DNA of 12,713 nt from Rodentolepis nana (lineage: Eukaryota; Platyhelminthes; Cestoda; Cyclophyllidea; Hymenolepididae), in NCBI GenBank assembly GCA_900617975.1, contig UZAE01001544.1, positions 1-12,713 of the forward strand. The letters run 5' to 3'. Under the pieces are notes generated by a model that did no database searches, had not been told where the DNA came from, and saw only the letters and a list, made by a program, of their open reading frames with translations. Every line of letters starts with the position of its first letter. Positions within the stretch are counted from its first letter, which is position 1. Both the position numbers and the translations under genes were made by a program. Positions 1 through 9,700 of the stretch are shown piece by piece.

Positions 1-2
1 CC

Positions 3-125
3 CAACCGTCTGGTCATGGTGTGATTAGTGAGGACAACGAACACGGATATGAAATGCTGTTTATTCACACGCCGCAGAAGGATTACAATTTGCAGTCATT
101 ATGCAGTACTTCTGATGGCCGGTAA
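3..125 (+). CDS. Possible exon fragment of an unrecognised upstream gene, truncated at the left edge
   Basis: The frame is open from the window edge for 40 codons to TAA at 123-125, reading QPSGHGVISEDNEHGYEML, then FIHTPQKDYNLQ, then SLCSTSDGR. Composition is richer in G+C than the surrounding DNA and the residues are mixed and non-repetitive, as in real protein. The end is ambiguous: it may be a stop, or a splice donor at G|GTAAAG (121-126). I do not recognise the family. If real, it would be on the opposite strand to MGAT2 and convergent with it. Forty open codons can occur by chance, so support is weak. Confidence 0.3.
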   Translation, partial: QPSGHGVISEDNEHGYEMLFIHTPQKDYNLQSLCSTSDGR

Positions 126-182
126 AGGGGACATTTTGTAAATTATACACGTTTTGTACAACATCCAGTAGAGACTTGAAAT

Positions 183-451
183 ATTTATAACAAATGGCAG
201 GCGTTTTGATACTTATCATTAGCTTTTCAGTTGACTTCAAGCTTCGCAGAGGGGAGGAGAAACATCAAAGTGAGAAGAATTCGGGGTGGGGGAAAACAAG
301 AGTGATTCACAGATATAAAAGAGACAGAAAGGCTCAGAAAGGGTAAGATGGGTACTGTGTAGGGGTCGAATATGATATAGAGTGGGGTGATGGTTGTTTG
401 AAGTGAGAAGTCAACTGCCGGTTAATAGACTTTATTGCTGTATTATTATAC
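183..451 (-). mobile_element. SINE-like retroposon copy A, 5'-truncated, minus strand
   Basis: The reverse complement matches the full copy at 4237-4557 from its GTATACTTATATGGCA segment to the tail ccatttgttataaatattt. It shares the CAGTTGACTTC block, the CTGTCTCTTTTATATCTGTGAATCACTCTTGT block, a shortened C-rich tract and TCACTTTGATGTTTCTCCTC. Perfect 10-bp direct repeats GACTTGAAAT flank it at 173-182 and 452-461, which I read as the target-site duplication. The first 40 or so bases of the element are missing, a 5' truncation typical of reverse transcription primed at the target. No coding capacity is visible. It lies downstream of MGAT2, in the same orientation as the gene. Confidence 0.85.
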
Positions 452-461
452 GACTTGAAAT

Positions 462-834
462 GAGTTACGTAAATTAAACGCACGTATTTCGCCGCGTGAT
501 CGAATCTTTAAAGCAGCAAAATACGCCAACGAAAGTTGGAAATACTAAAGTAAGCCAGTCGTGACCGTAGTGGCACCAAGGCATAAATTGGCCGAGGTGG
601 AATAACCCACTGTGGAAATCGACAAACAGTTCAGTTAGCTTTGGGAGCTAGTTTAAAGACGACGATATTTCGAATAACCTATTAATTATTAGAGTATTGG
701 CATCTAATGCTTCTATAATTCAAGCAAAATGAAGCCTTGAATATCTCGACTTCACTATGTACTAATAACCATCTGCCAATAGAATATTCTGCTATTTTTA
801 ACTTCACGAAGGTTATATCCGATTGACTACATGC
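462..834. other. Non-coding stretch between retroposon copies A and B
   Basis: No gene, RNA gene or extended repeat was recognised. Only short open frames without splice context are present. Confidence 0.6.
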
Positions 835-842
835 AGATATTA

Positions 843-1099
843 ATTTCAAAAGCCAAGCGGTTTGATAGTTTTTGTTAGCCCTTTGTCTGACTTCCGACTT
901 CACAGAGAGAAGGAACATCAAAGTGAGAAAAATGGAAGAGAGGGGGGGATGAAGGGTGATTCACAGATGTTAAGAGACAGATGAGCACAAATGAAGAGAA
1001 AAGGTAAGATGAGTTCTGTTGAAGTGGTCGAATGGGACATACATTGGGGTCATGGCAGTTTGAAGTGAGAAGTCAACTTCCGGTTTATAGATCGTTTAT
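843..1099 (-). mobile_element. SINE-like retroposon copy B, 5'-truncated, minus strand
   Basis: This copy aligns with copy A along nearly its whole length (gtctgacttccgacttcacagagag, gaacatcaaagtgagaaaaatg, gtgattcacagatgttaagagacag, gtttgaagtgagaagtcaacttccgg), and so with the minus strand of the full copy. Its truncated 5' end is at a TCTATAAAC motif that is partly duplicated (gtttatagatcgtttatag on the plus strand). Its tail side is more diverged than in copy A. Short direct repeats AGATATTA at 835-842 and 1100-1107 may be the target-site duplication. At 8 bp in AT-rich DNA they are only moderately convincing. Confidence 0.78.
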
Positions 1100-1563
1100 A
1101 GATATTACAACTGTGTTACTTATCCATTAAAACTCGTAAAGTTGCCCAATTTGGAACGGATAAATGCAAATGCCAAATACCTGTCTTCTATTGAAATCAC
1201 AAGAAGTTTGACACACATTGTGCCGTCTTTATTTGAGACTAAAATTTTCCTCGAAAAAATACACGTTCTAAAAATAAATCCCAATTAACCTCCCTTACAA
1301 CTTCTATGCGAAAAAATTAATGCGTGGCATTTTAAGTCCAAAAGGGCTAAATTTAATAGCCTTATAAAAGTCCGTTAGAAAGCGACAAGAATTCCGTTCT
1401 GTATGGGACACTAATGCCTAAGTTTTGCCAATTTCGCCAATGGGATGTAAACTCCAATATTTCAATCGCAAATAGTGAATCAGATGTAAATACGGGAAAA
1501 TCCATTGTGCCTTTGTGCGATTATAAGCGATTAACGTGGTCAAATTTCTTTATGCTTATTTGA

Positions 1564-1740
1564 AGTTACACAGTTGCTTGGGGGGGGGGTGGCATTTTGG
1601 GAAATATTTCCCTGAACAAGTTGAAGGAAAGCCCAATGGCTGAAATTGATACTCCTATTGCGAAGGAGTGCTGGCTTTGTGATCTAGAACTACTTCTTTC
1701 CAAAGTTTTACCACTACCGATACGAAAGCATAATGGATAG
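1564..1740 (+). CDS. Weak candidate exon, unrecognised
   Basis: A 58-codon plus-strand frame is open from after TGA (1561) to TAG (1738-1740). It includes a G10 tract translated as glycines, then ILGNISLNKLKESPMAEIDT, PIAKECWLCDLELLL and SKVLPLPIRKHNG. An acceptor-like ttacacag precedes TTGCTTGG. The protein text looks reasonably natural, but I know no family for it, the opposite strand is also open here, and no partner exon was found. It may be chance. Confidence 0.15.
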   Translation, partial: SYTVAWGGGGILGNISLNKLKESPMAEIDTPIAKECWLCDLELLLSKVLPLPIRKHNG

Positions 1741-2118
1741 TAGGCAAGACGGTGGAGATTTTGGAATAAAAAAACTAGTTTTCGGAGTATACCGGTATGC
1801 CTGCAATCCAACTACTTCAATGCAAGACGCTGTAGATCGTTCTGAGTACTGGATGACTTACCGTTCATCCTAACCCTGAACGAATGGATTTGGAATTGAA
1901 TAATGAGAGAACTGCGAATTCGAATGTGCTGCAATCAAGAATCATTCAGATGCGAATTCCCTCTGAAAATGTAAACATATTCCACCATTAACGTTTGCTT
2001 CTTGGATTATGGGATTTTTTCCAATAATAAGAGGTTCGAAGGCATTTAGCTCTGCCGTAGAAAATAAGAAATAATTGCATAAAATTAAAAACCTCGAAAG
2101 GGATGGAGGTTGCCTTGG

Positions 2119-2138
2119 TTCACCGTGTGGACGGTGAA
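2119..2138. repeat. Perfect 8-bp inverted repeat with 4-nt loop
   Basis: TTCACCGT and ACGGTGAA flank the loop GTGG. The palindrome is G+C-richer than its surroundings. No terminator, RNA gene or protein-binding role can be assigned. Confidence 0.5.
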
Positions 2139-3173
2139 TACTAATAGTGCAGATCAGAACTTGAGAGGTTTAAGGGCAAGTTCAGGCATTTAGTACATCA
2201 GGTATTTAATAACCTGTGCTAGTTCGACGCTTAAAAGTCATCTTGAGGCAAAATCATTAAGTGGGTACTTCATCTTCACTAAGATCGCAATATTCCTGCT
2301 TAGGCGTATCGTGCATAGCCTAAGAGATCAAAGTCAATGTTTATTGATGAATTGATTTTTACATAATAGGTGTCGCCTCACTTATTCGCACAGTATTGGA
2401 AGAAATGCGAAAAGCTGATTATAAATGTAACTGACGATAAGGGGCCTAGCCACTAATTTGAAATATGTGCATAAAACAACAAGACGGTTTTTCTTATTTA
2501 ATTGGCCATGATTATCGAAGAAGCCAGTGAATGGCCCTCAACACACTCTGTAACTCTTAGGCAATCGTTATAGTTGCTCCGCCAATTCGAGATTATCCAT
2601 TTAAAAAAAACTTCTGTCCTCTTCTAGTGACCTGAATTGAGATGAATCATATACTCTAGGGTGAGATTGAAGCTTTGTAAACAAATAGGACATCTGGAAG
2701 TGTCGCTTCGTGCTTCACTCAGGGTGTTAATATTAGCTTTAAAGGCATATAAAACATTGGGACTAATTGTTCTAGCCAAAATATCTTTTTATCCTACTTG
2801 AGTTTGCACAAACTTTTTATACCTTAGACGCCGCAGAACTATCCTAAATTTTATTCTCCACCTAGATTACCTCCTCTTCAGCGTACGCATCATGAATTTG
2901 CATAAGATTTTCGTGAAAACATAATTTCACAGTCCATTTAAGACGCCTCCAAACACTCATCTTGATTAGAGAGCAACAACATCAATACCTTTCACTCTCC
3001 ATTAGTGAGACTATGTCAGCGTCGTTGGCCTTTTCATTCAATGAATGGACATTGAACCCGTTGCCTCTGACTTCGCAGACAAACACACTAACCAATAAGC
3101 TTCCATTACACTACTTTCCAAAGAATAACGCCACCTTTCTTAATACTTGGACACATTTACTATGCAACTATTA

Positions 3174-3179
3174 TTTAAT
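3174..3179 (-). promoter_or_regulatory. Candidate polyadenylation signal for MGAT2 (ATTAAA)
   Basis: The minus strand carries ATTAAA about 213 nt after the MGAT2 stop codon. A canonical AATAAA is farther away at 2850-2855. Either could end the transcript; in AT-rich DNA such hexamers are common, so this is only a candidate. Confidence 0.25.
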
Positions 3180-3391
3180 CGATAAAATAACCCAAGTAAC
3201 TTATTGAATTAAACGATTTACACAGAATCTTTTTTTCCTGAAAGACCCTAACAAATACAAGGTGAATATAAATCTGTAGACAAAATAAACGGATAGGCTG
3301 TTCGCAAATATCCCAAATATAGGGAATGATGAGGGGAGAGACCACAGCGCACAAACAAAGCTGTTAAAGATAATTGGAGGGAGGAAATCAA

Positions 3392-3710
3392 CTAAAGAAC
3401 TGAGCTTTCACTGTCCGAGATACCAGGAATGAGCGGTTCGAAGATGTCTAATCTCCTCGATTTGACGGTTTCAGATGGCAAAAGTTCGTCCAGTGGTTTC
3501 CAACGATTACTCAGGATGGCTAAACATAGGCCCAGATCACGGGGATCACCCCATCCACCATTAGGGTTGGGAATGATTTGAACCACGAAAGGTGATACCG
3601 AGAGGGATTTGGGGAAAAGGTTCTGACTCAGACGACTGGATGTCTGGTCCATAACCTTTTTGATGGAGGCTTCTACATCATCGCAATTGCTACCTCTCGA
3701 GTGCAGACCG
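3392..3710 (-). CDS. MGAT2: MGAT2 terminal coding exon (C-terminus and stop)
   Basis: The exon follows an acceptor with a T-run (aattttttag). Its first base completes a TGC cysteine split with the previous exon, giving HTGSC-GLHSRGSNC, which matches the human HAGDCGMHHKKTC. It continues with a predicted helix (DDVEASIKKVM), an NLFPKSLSVS segment matching human MFPETLTIS, and FVVQIIPNPNGGWGDPRDLGLC matching FTVVAISPPRKNGGWGDIRDHELC. Human MGAT2 stops soon after this block. Here about 44 further residues follow (from AILSNRWKPLDELL to SDSESSVL) before TAG, so the C-terminus is extended. An ATG lies inside the exon at 3652, but it is not the start of the gene: the reading frame and homology extend upstream to the splice site. 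Confidence 0.93.
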
Positions 3711-6700
3711 CTAAAAAATTACTTTTCAAGAGTAATGATATAACGTTGTAAGAAAAGTACAATACACGGTTGAAGGCTATCTGAATGTGCTCAATTGTTA
3801 ACGAAAACAGGAGCCTATCAAAAGGGATAGTGATTGTTAATGCCAATACCACGGCAAAGTAATTGCAATTAAAAAGTCTAACTAGGCAGGTAGGAAACAC
3901 ACTTTACTACCTTTTTATTGAAGGATATCTTATAGATAGATGAGTCAAATTAATTGGCGTAAATATCGGTAAGATTGCGAAAAGTAGAATGATGGACCAA
4001 AGCGCATAAGAGTTGTTAGGACAGAAAGAATTAAACAACCTGTCATATGAACTAAAACTTCTCATTAACATGGCATCTGAAGAGAGGCATATCTCTGAAT
4101 TCTAGCTTCTTCGTTGGCTCATGCTCTTCAAGCCGACAAGATTGTCAACTTAACCTACTTCCAATCCTTCGCTGAGTGAGTACCTGAGTGGAGAGTTTAG
4201 TAACAGTAAAGAATAGAATTGTATGCTTGACTTAATGGGTGCGCAATGGACTTACCTCCGCGTGGTGCAACCTGGGCAACGTATACTTATATGGCAAAGT
4301 CTATTGATTGGCAGTTGACTTCTGACTTCAAACTTCCATGACCCTACTGTATGTCATATTCGATCACTTCCACCATACTTATCTTACCTTTTCTCTGCCT
4401 TTGTGTCTGTCTGTCTCTTTAACATCTTTAAACACTCTTCTGTTCACCCCCCCCCCTAGACATTTTTCGATTTGATGTTCCCCTTCCTCTGTGAAGCCTG
4501 AAGTCAACTAAAGGGCTAATGACAACTATCATAAAGCCTGCCATTTGATATAAATAAATGCTTGACTTAATAGTTCTTTTTCCTGGGTTAGATTTAATAG
4601 TTTGCCCACTGTGCTCGTCTGTGAGTTGGTGTCGGTGACATTGATAATTACATGATCAGTTGTGGCTAGTAATGCCAAGCCGTTTAAGTTTTGGTAGCTT
4701 AGAACCGACGTGTTTCACAATCACTGTCACTTTTTAGAATTTTTATTTTAAAACAGGCTCCCCACAATGCTCTCTTCGTCAATCCTAAGTATATTACAAA
4801 CCGAAGAACCATATGGCTCTTTTGTTGAACGGAGTAAGTAAAGGCAACCTTATTTTTAACTAACTTTAATCAAATCTAAACATTCGGTTGCTAGATACAA
4901 CAGTGGTAAGGGCATTTTCAGACTGCACACTCAAAGCAGACGTGACGTATTTTATGTTTATAATTCGTAACCAAGGCAACCATGACTCTTGACATTGGAC
5001 ATCCCTCCTTACTTGGTCACAAAATCACCTTAATGGTGACATGGTAGCAGAAACGAGAGCTCAAGCACTTACCAAGAACCCGTATGAAAAACACGACCAC
5101 AGTTTTTGAAGTATAGTACACGCAATCTAGGTTTCAAGCAAGTGCGATCAATGAAGGAGAAACTCCAATCCCAATTGTAGTCATCGTAGAGGCAAAATGT
5201 CTGATTACAAAAGGCGGGGAATCGGTTAAACAATCACACGAAGAAAGGCAAGACTTTGAAATAAAAGAGGCAAAGCTCACTTTGAAACAGCTCTTCACTC
5301 TGTCATAGAGATCTCGTTTAAATGCCATTCCTATATTGTGCTTTGGAGAGGCCCAAGTGGACGTGTATACCTGAATGAAATGGGGAATAAACGTAAAGAG
5401 AATAGATACTTATTGACGGATTATTTCGCCTCGCTGTCAGTGATGCTGTAACACAGATACGATTTGCTTTAAAGGTAATAGTACAATTGTCAATTAAGAT
5501 ATTACTCTAGTAGTGGTAGCTCAGACCCAAGTGAAATGAGAAGAACTGTAATTTGATCGATCGCTTCTTTCCATCGTATTAAGAGGGTAACTATGGATAG
5601 GAAAATTAAATACTTGGTATCTACAGACTAATTGGTTAAGTAACAACATGGTTGTGAGAATACTTCACTTCTAAGCACTAAAGTACTAAAATCACTTACC
5701 CAAACGCCTATAACCTGAGGATAGTCTTAGATCACGGAACTAAACAGGCTCCCATGAGAAGACGGACAATATTTCAGTCTAAACAAAAGATAGCTTAACC
5801 AGAGAGCCAGTCACTCCATAATAACAAAAAAATTATGCAACAAAGTTTATTTTTCTAGCCGTAAAATCCTCCTTCTGAATCTGAGCGACTACAGACTTAC
5901 TCCAAGCTCGGCAAGTACCTCGAACTTTCGTCCAGACAGCCTAAATAATGCAATTGGCTATGAATCACAAACAAATAGCCTATCCTTGTTAATGCAGATA
6001 ACATGAACAATTAGCTACAGTAACAAAATGGGAATTCAGCTGATGGAATTCCATTGGCTTAGATATTACCCCTAAGCTGTCCAATACCACTATTATAACA
6101 ACGGTCAATGAGGCTTGGACATTGTAGACTGGTATTTATTGCAGTAGGAAATTGGAAAAAAAAATTGCTCAAACTATTTGGTTAATTGTATAACCCATAT
6201 CAAAAGTCAAAAGAAGTAGAACAATTGGATTGAATTGTCAGTTGCATTCCCACAATTGCATACATTAGTAAATTACCACTATTTTCAGATAATGATGTTT
6301 AAATCATTGCTTCCCTTGCAAAGGACCTACGCTTGTATATACTAATCAAGTGCTCTCAACTTGGATCTGTGAACTTACTACAAATTTGGTATTTGAGAAG
6401 ATAAGAACGGTTTTAACTTAAAAAAGTACTTCAATCAGGACTTACGTAATCCGGCGAATTGTAACTTTGAGACTTTTCGTAGGACCCCAAGGCAACAATA
6501 TCAAAACTAAAATTTAAGAAAAAAAATCTATTTTAATTCGTTATTTCTAGTCAATCGTTGTGATAATACAAGATGTTACTTACTGTTAATAACATGTGGT
6601 TATAAAGCGCATAAGTTAGTAAGATAGAAGTAAAACACCAGTTCTGACAATAAGCATTAGTTATGGTGAGCAAGAATTCACTTAGGCAATTAAACTTTGG

Positions 6701-9700
6701 AATATAAAGCTTTAAAGACAAGTAAGCAATAATTTAGCATTCCAATTCGAAGGTAGGATTCTACTCAACTCCCATCCCTCACTTCCTTATTGGTCTATTT
6801 TCTAATTCAGTGTGCTTCACGACCAAAAACGTTGACTTTGCCTTCTCTTTAGATGTGATAGTGACGGCCTTAAAATAATTCCCTAACTGAACTATATAAA
6901 TAATTAGGTTGTCTTATGAGCACTTTATATTGTGAATACCTACCAGATCAGAGCATATAGTAATGAACCTATCCATTGACCATTTAATACTTGAATTATT
7001 TTTTGTTTTGAAAAATGCACCCAACAGCATTCATACGTGTCTCACAGCATATTGAAGTCGACGTGATGAGTTTTGGTGGTAACGGGCGAAGGCTATGGAC
7101 GTATTGAACATGCTTCAAACGGCAATAGCGCCTTCTGTTACGAGTCTTGTTCCAATGGGGCTTATTTTGAAAGAAGGCCATACGGTCCCAAAGGCGATAA
7201 ACTGTTAGGCAAAAAGACTACAGTAGAAACTGGAAAATCGAATGAAATGGCAGATATCTGCTCTAACCTTTTGCTCGACCTCCTCCTCATCTCTCCAACC
7301 ACCTCTTGAACTAACAGACAACTCTATTCCCTTGGCCAGATGTTTTATCAAACAATATAGCAATGTTCTCCACAGATTCTTGAACAAGTATATATATAAT
7401 AGATCAAATGCTCCTTTAAGAACTTATTCCATGTCCAATTTTGAACACTTAGCAAATAATATAAAAGTAAATAAGGCTAGAATTCACATTCCCAGCATAA
7501 AACTAAATCAATCGCCTCCGGGCCTTCTGAAATTGCCTTCAATGTTCACATCAGTAGGAATTACTCATGCAACCATTAAATTTCAGTCGTAAAATGGATC
7601 TTCGCAAAGGTCATTCGAATTCCTACATATGATGCAACATTCGGTTGTCGAGATGATTGAGTGAATAGAAGCATTAAAGTAAATAGATGCTTATTAGTCT
7701 AAATTTGCAGTCGAACCATGATTAGGTATTCATTCTGTTATCTTAATTGTCCAATTAAGTTGGGAGAGCCAATGGAAGTGAATCATCAACATTAATTATG
7801 GGCGAAAGATAAGAATCCACTTAAGGTTATTTCTAAAGGCTCCCATGATTGAAAATAGTAATTTGTGAGTTGTCCTGGCTTATAAAAAAGTAAACACCGC
7901 GTTGACTTAAGGACAGATTAGTCGGCGCAGTGATTAATGCCTCTAAGTGGCTTCACGAGTTTGAAGCCTACCAGAGCATAGCCATTGGACAGAAAGACCA
8001 ACCACATTGGTTCGGCTTAATATTGTGAGTAGTAAAAAACTAGCTTTCTTCTGAAAGGAACAATGATGCTACTTAAATACCCATAAGGAGTATTGAAAAA
8101 TGTACCATTATTTGGTTAAGGGCACGAATATCATACTATTTGACTGTAAATATCAGCCTTGGTGTGGGGAAACAATCCACTTTCTTTGTATGGGCCTTTC
8201 AGATTAGATTGCTATAAAGCACTTGCAATTGCTATTCCAAGTCAAAATCGATTTCCCACAGAGATAATGGGATAAATATGGCAATTATTGGATAATAGTA
8301 GAGTCAAAATTGGAACAAATCTTTCCTACTCCCAAAGCGTCAATCCTACACTACAGGAATTTCTTTATCCACTTGGAAATCATTGAATTTGAAGGGATAT
8401 TCGAGTGAAAACCGCATTAACGCCATTCAGGATTGACTTACGATGCGATATGCTGCTCAGTGAGACTGAGTACATGCAACATATCAGGTAGAACGATGTA
8501 GTCTTCCTCCAGCAATATGAACCAACCAGGAAAGTTTTGGGATGCGTTAAACTTGTTCATCACGAAGGAGAGCTGCAGGAAGAGAAATACGGAAAATCAA
8601 TAGTGCTACCTTAGTGTAGTGAACAAACATGACTACCTGTCAGACATGGTGTCATCAGTTCGACACATGTGCTTAGTTAGTCACTGAAACGTTAGACATT
8701 GAAGAATGCCTCTGACCGTTATTAGGGAAATACGTTAGATTTCTGCCTTTATGCTATTATGATACCAACATTTACCTATCACGTCAACACAAATTTATCG
8801 ATTCTTTTTTTCATACCTGTTCAATTACTTATAAAATGTTCTAAACTTATACCCTCATAGTAGATTCTAGCCAAACGACATAATCAAACTCTCTATGTAT
8901 TTTCATTCACAAACCTATCATTAATCTGTTGGTAGGCTTCTATCACATTCCCCCTCATTTATTCTTCTCCCCCCCATCAAATCCCCGTTATGGTTTACTC
9001 ACCACACTTGGAGCAACATAAGTCTATGCTGTTAATATCAAGAAGATATAGTTTTAAGTTCTAAAATCGGGATCCATCGGCACGAACTGGTGACCCAGTG
9101 AGGATTCTTTCATCCACACAACGATGGGTATAAAACTTAACTCCTTAATTTATGAGAGGTTCAATGATATCGTTTCCTCTCAAGTCAAATATTAGCAACA
9201 ATCACCTTAAATGCTTTTGGGAGATAATTTCCCTTGACATGTTGGTAGGGAAATTAGTGCGAGGAGGGAGATTTTTGACGATTGATAACAGTCTTCAGCC
9301 CAAGATCCTGCTGATATCAGGTTTTATCACCCATACTTTAATAACTCCACGTGGTGCACCATGGGCAACGTGTACTCATACGGCAAAAAAGTCTATAAAC
9401 CGGCAGTTGATTTCGGACTGCAAAATACCATGACCCCACTGTATGTCATATTCTACCACTTGCAGTGTACTCATCTTGCCTTTTCTCTACCTTTGTGTCT
9501 ATCTGTCTCTTTTACATCTGTGAATCACTCTTCTGTCCCCCCCCCCCCCCTCGAAGTTTTCTTACTATGATGTTCCTCCCCTCTGTGAAGCCCGAAGTCA
9601 GCTAAAGGGATAATTTGAAATAAATAAATAGACTTTTATAACTCCATTAAAGCTGAGGGCACTCAAACTCAAAGAAGAGAAAAGGGGAAAAAGCACCTCG

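Larger units (their letters stand above)
1108..3391. other. Non-coding 3' flank of MGAT2
   Basis: AT-rich sequence with stops in all frames, apart from the weak candidate frame at 1564-1740. It should include the MGAT2 3' UTR immediately below 3392. A plus-strand frame at 2962-3207 (81 codons, Ser/Thr/Leu/Asn-rich) has no recognisable motif and I treat it as chance. Confidence 0.55.
3711..5072 (-). other. MGAT2 last intron, with retroposon copy C
   Basis: A 1362-bp intron from donor GTAAGT (5072) to acceptor tttttttag-type end (3711), joining phase 2 to phase 2. Apart from copy C at 4237-4557 I see nothing in it. Confidence 0.85.

Noticed and set aside
1566..1811. 81-codon minus-strand frame
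   Set aside because: No recognisable motif. It overlaps the weak plus-strand frame and its end is a translated G/C homopolymer.
4291..4369. tRNA-like box A (ATGGCAAAGTC) and box B (CATATTCGATCAC) in the retroposon
   Set aside because: The matches to the pol III consensus are poor and the spacing is longer than in tRNA-derived SINEs, so I do not claim a tRNA origin.
7242..7592. 116-codon plus-strand open frame
   Set aside because: It lies across an MGAT2 intron, its Ser/Leu/Asn-rich text matches no family I know, and it lacks exon-like boundaries. Probably chance.
7937..7980. Candidate extra MGAT2 exon near 7973-8016 on the minus strand (TNVVGLSVQW)
   Set aside because: It has ag and gt borders and a superficial family likeness, but its 44-nt length does not give a consistent phase with either neighbouring exon.
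9152..9570. Two overlapping plus-strand frames of 93 and 69 codons
   Set aside because: They run into retroposon copy D and translate its poly-C and pyrimidine tract; no match to any reverse transcriptase or other mobile-element protein.
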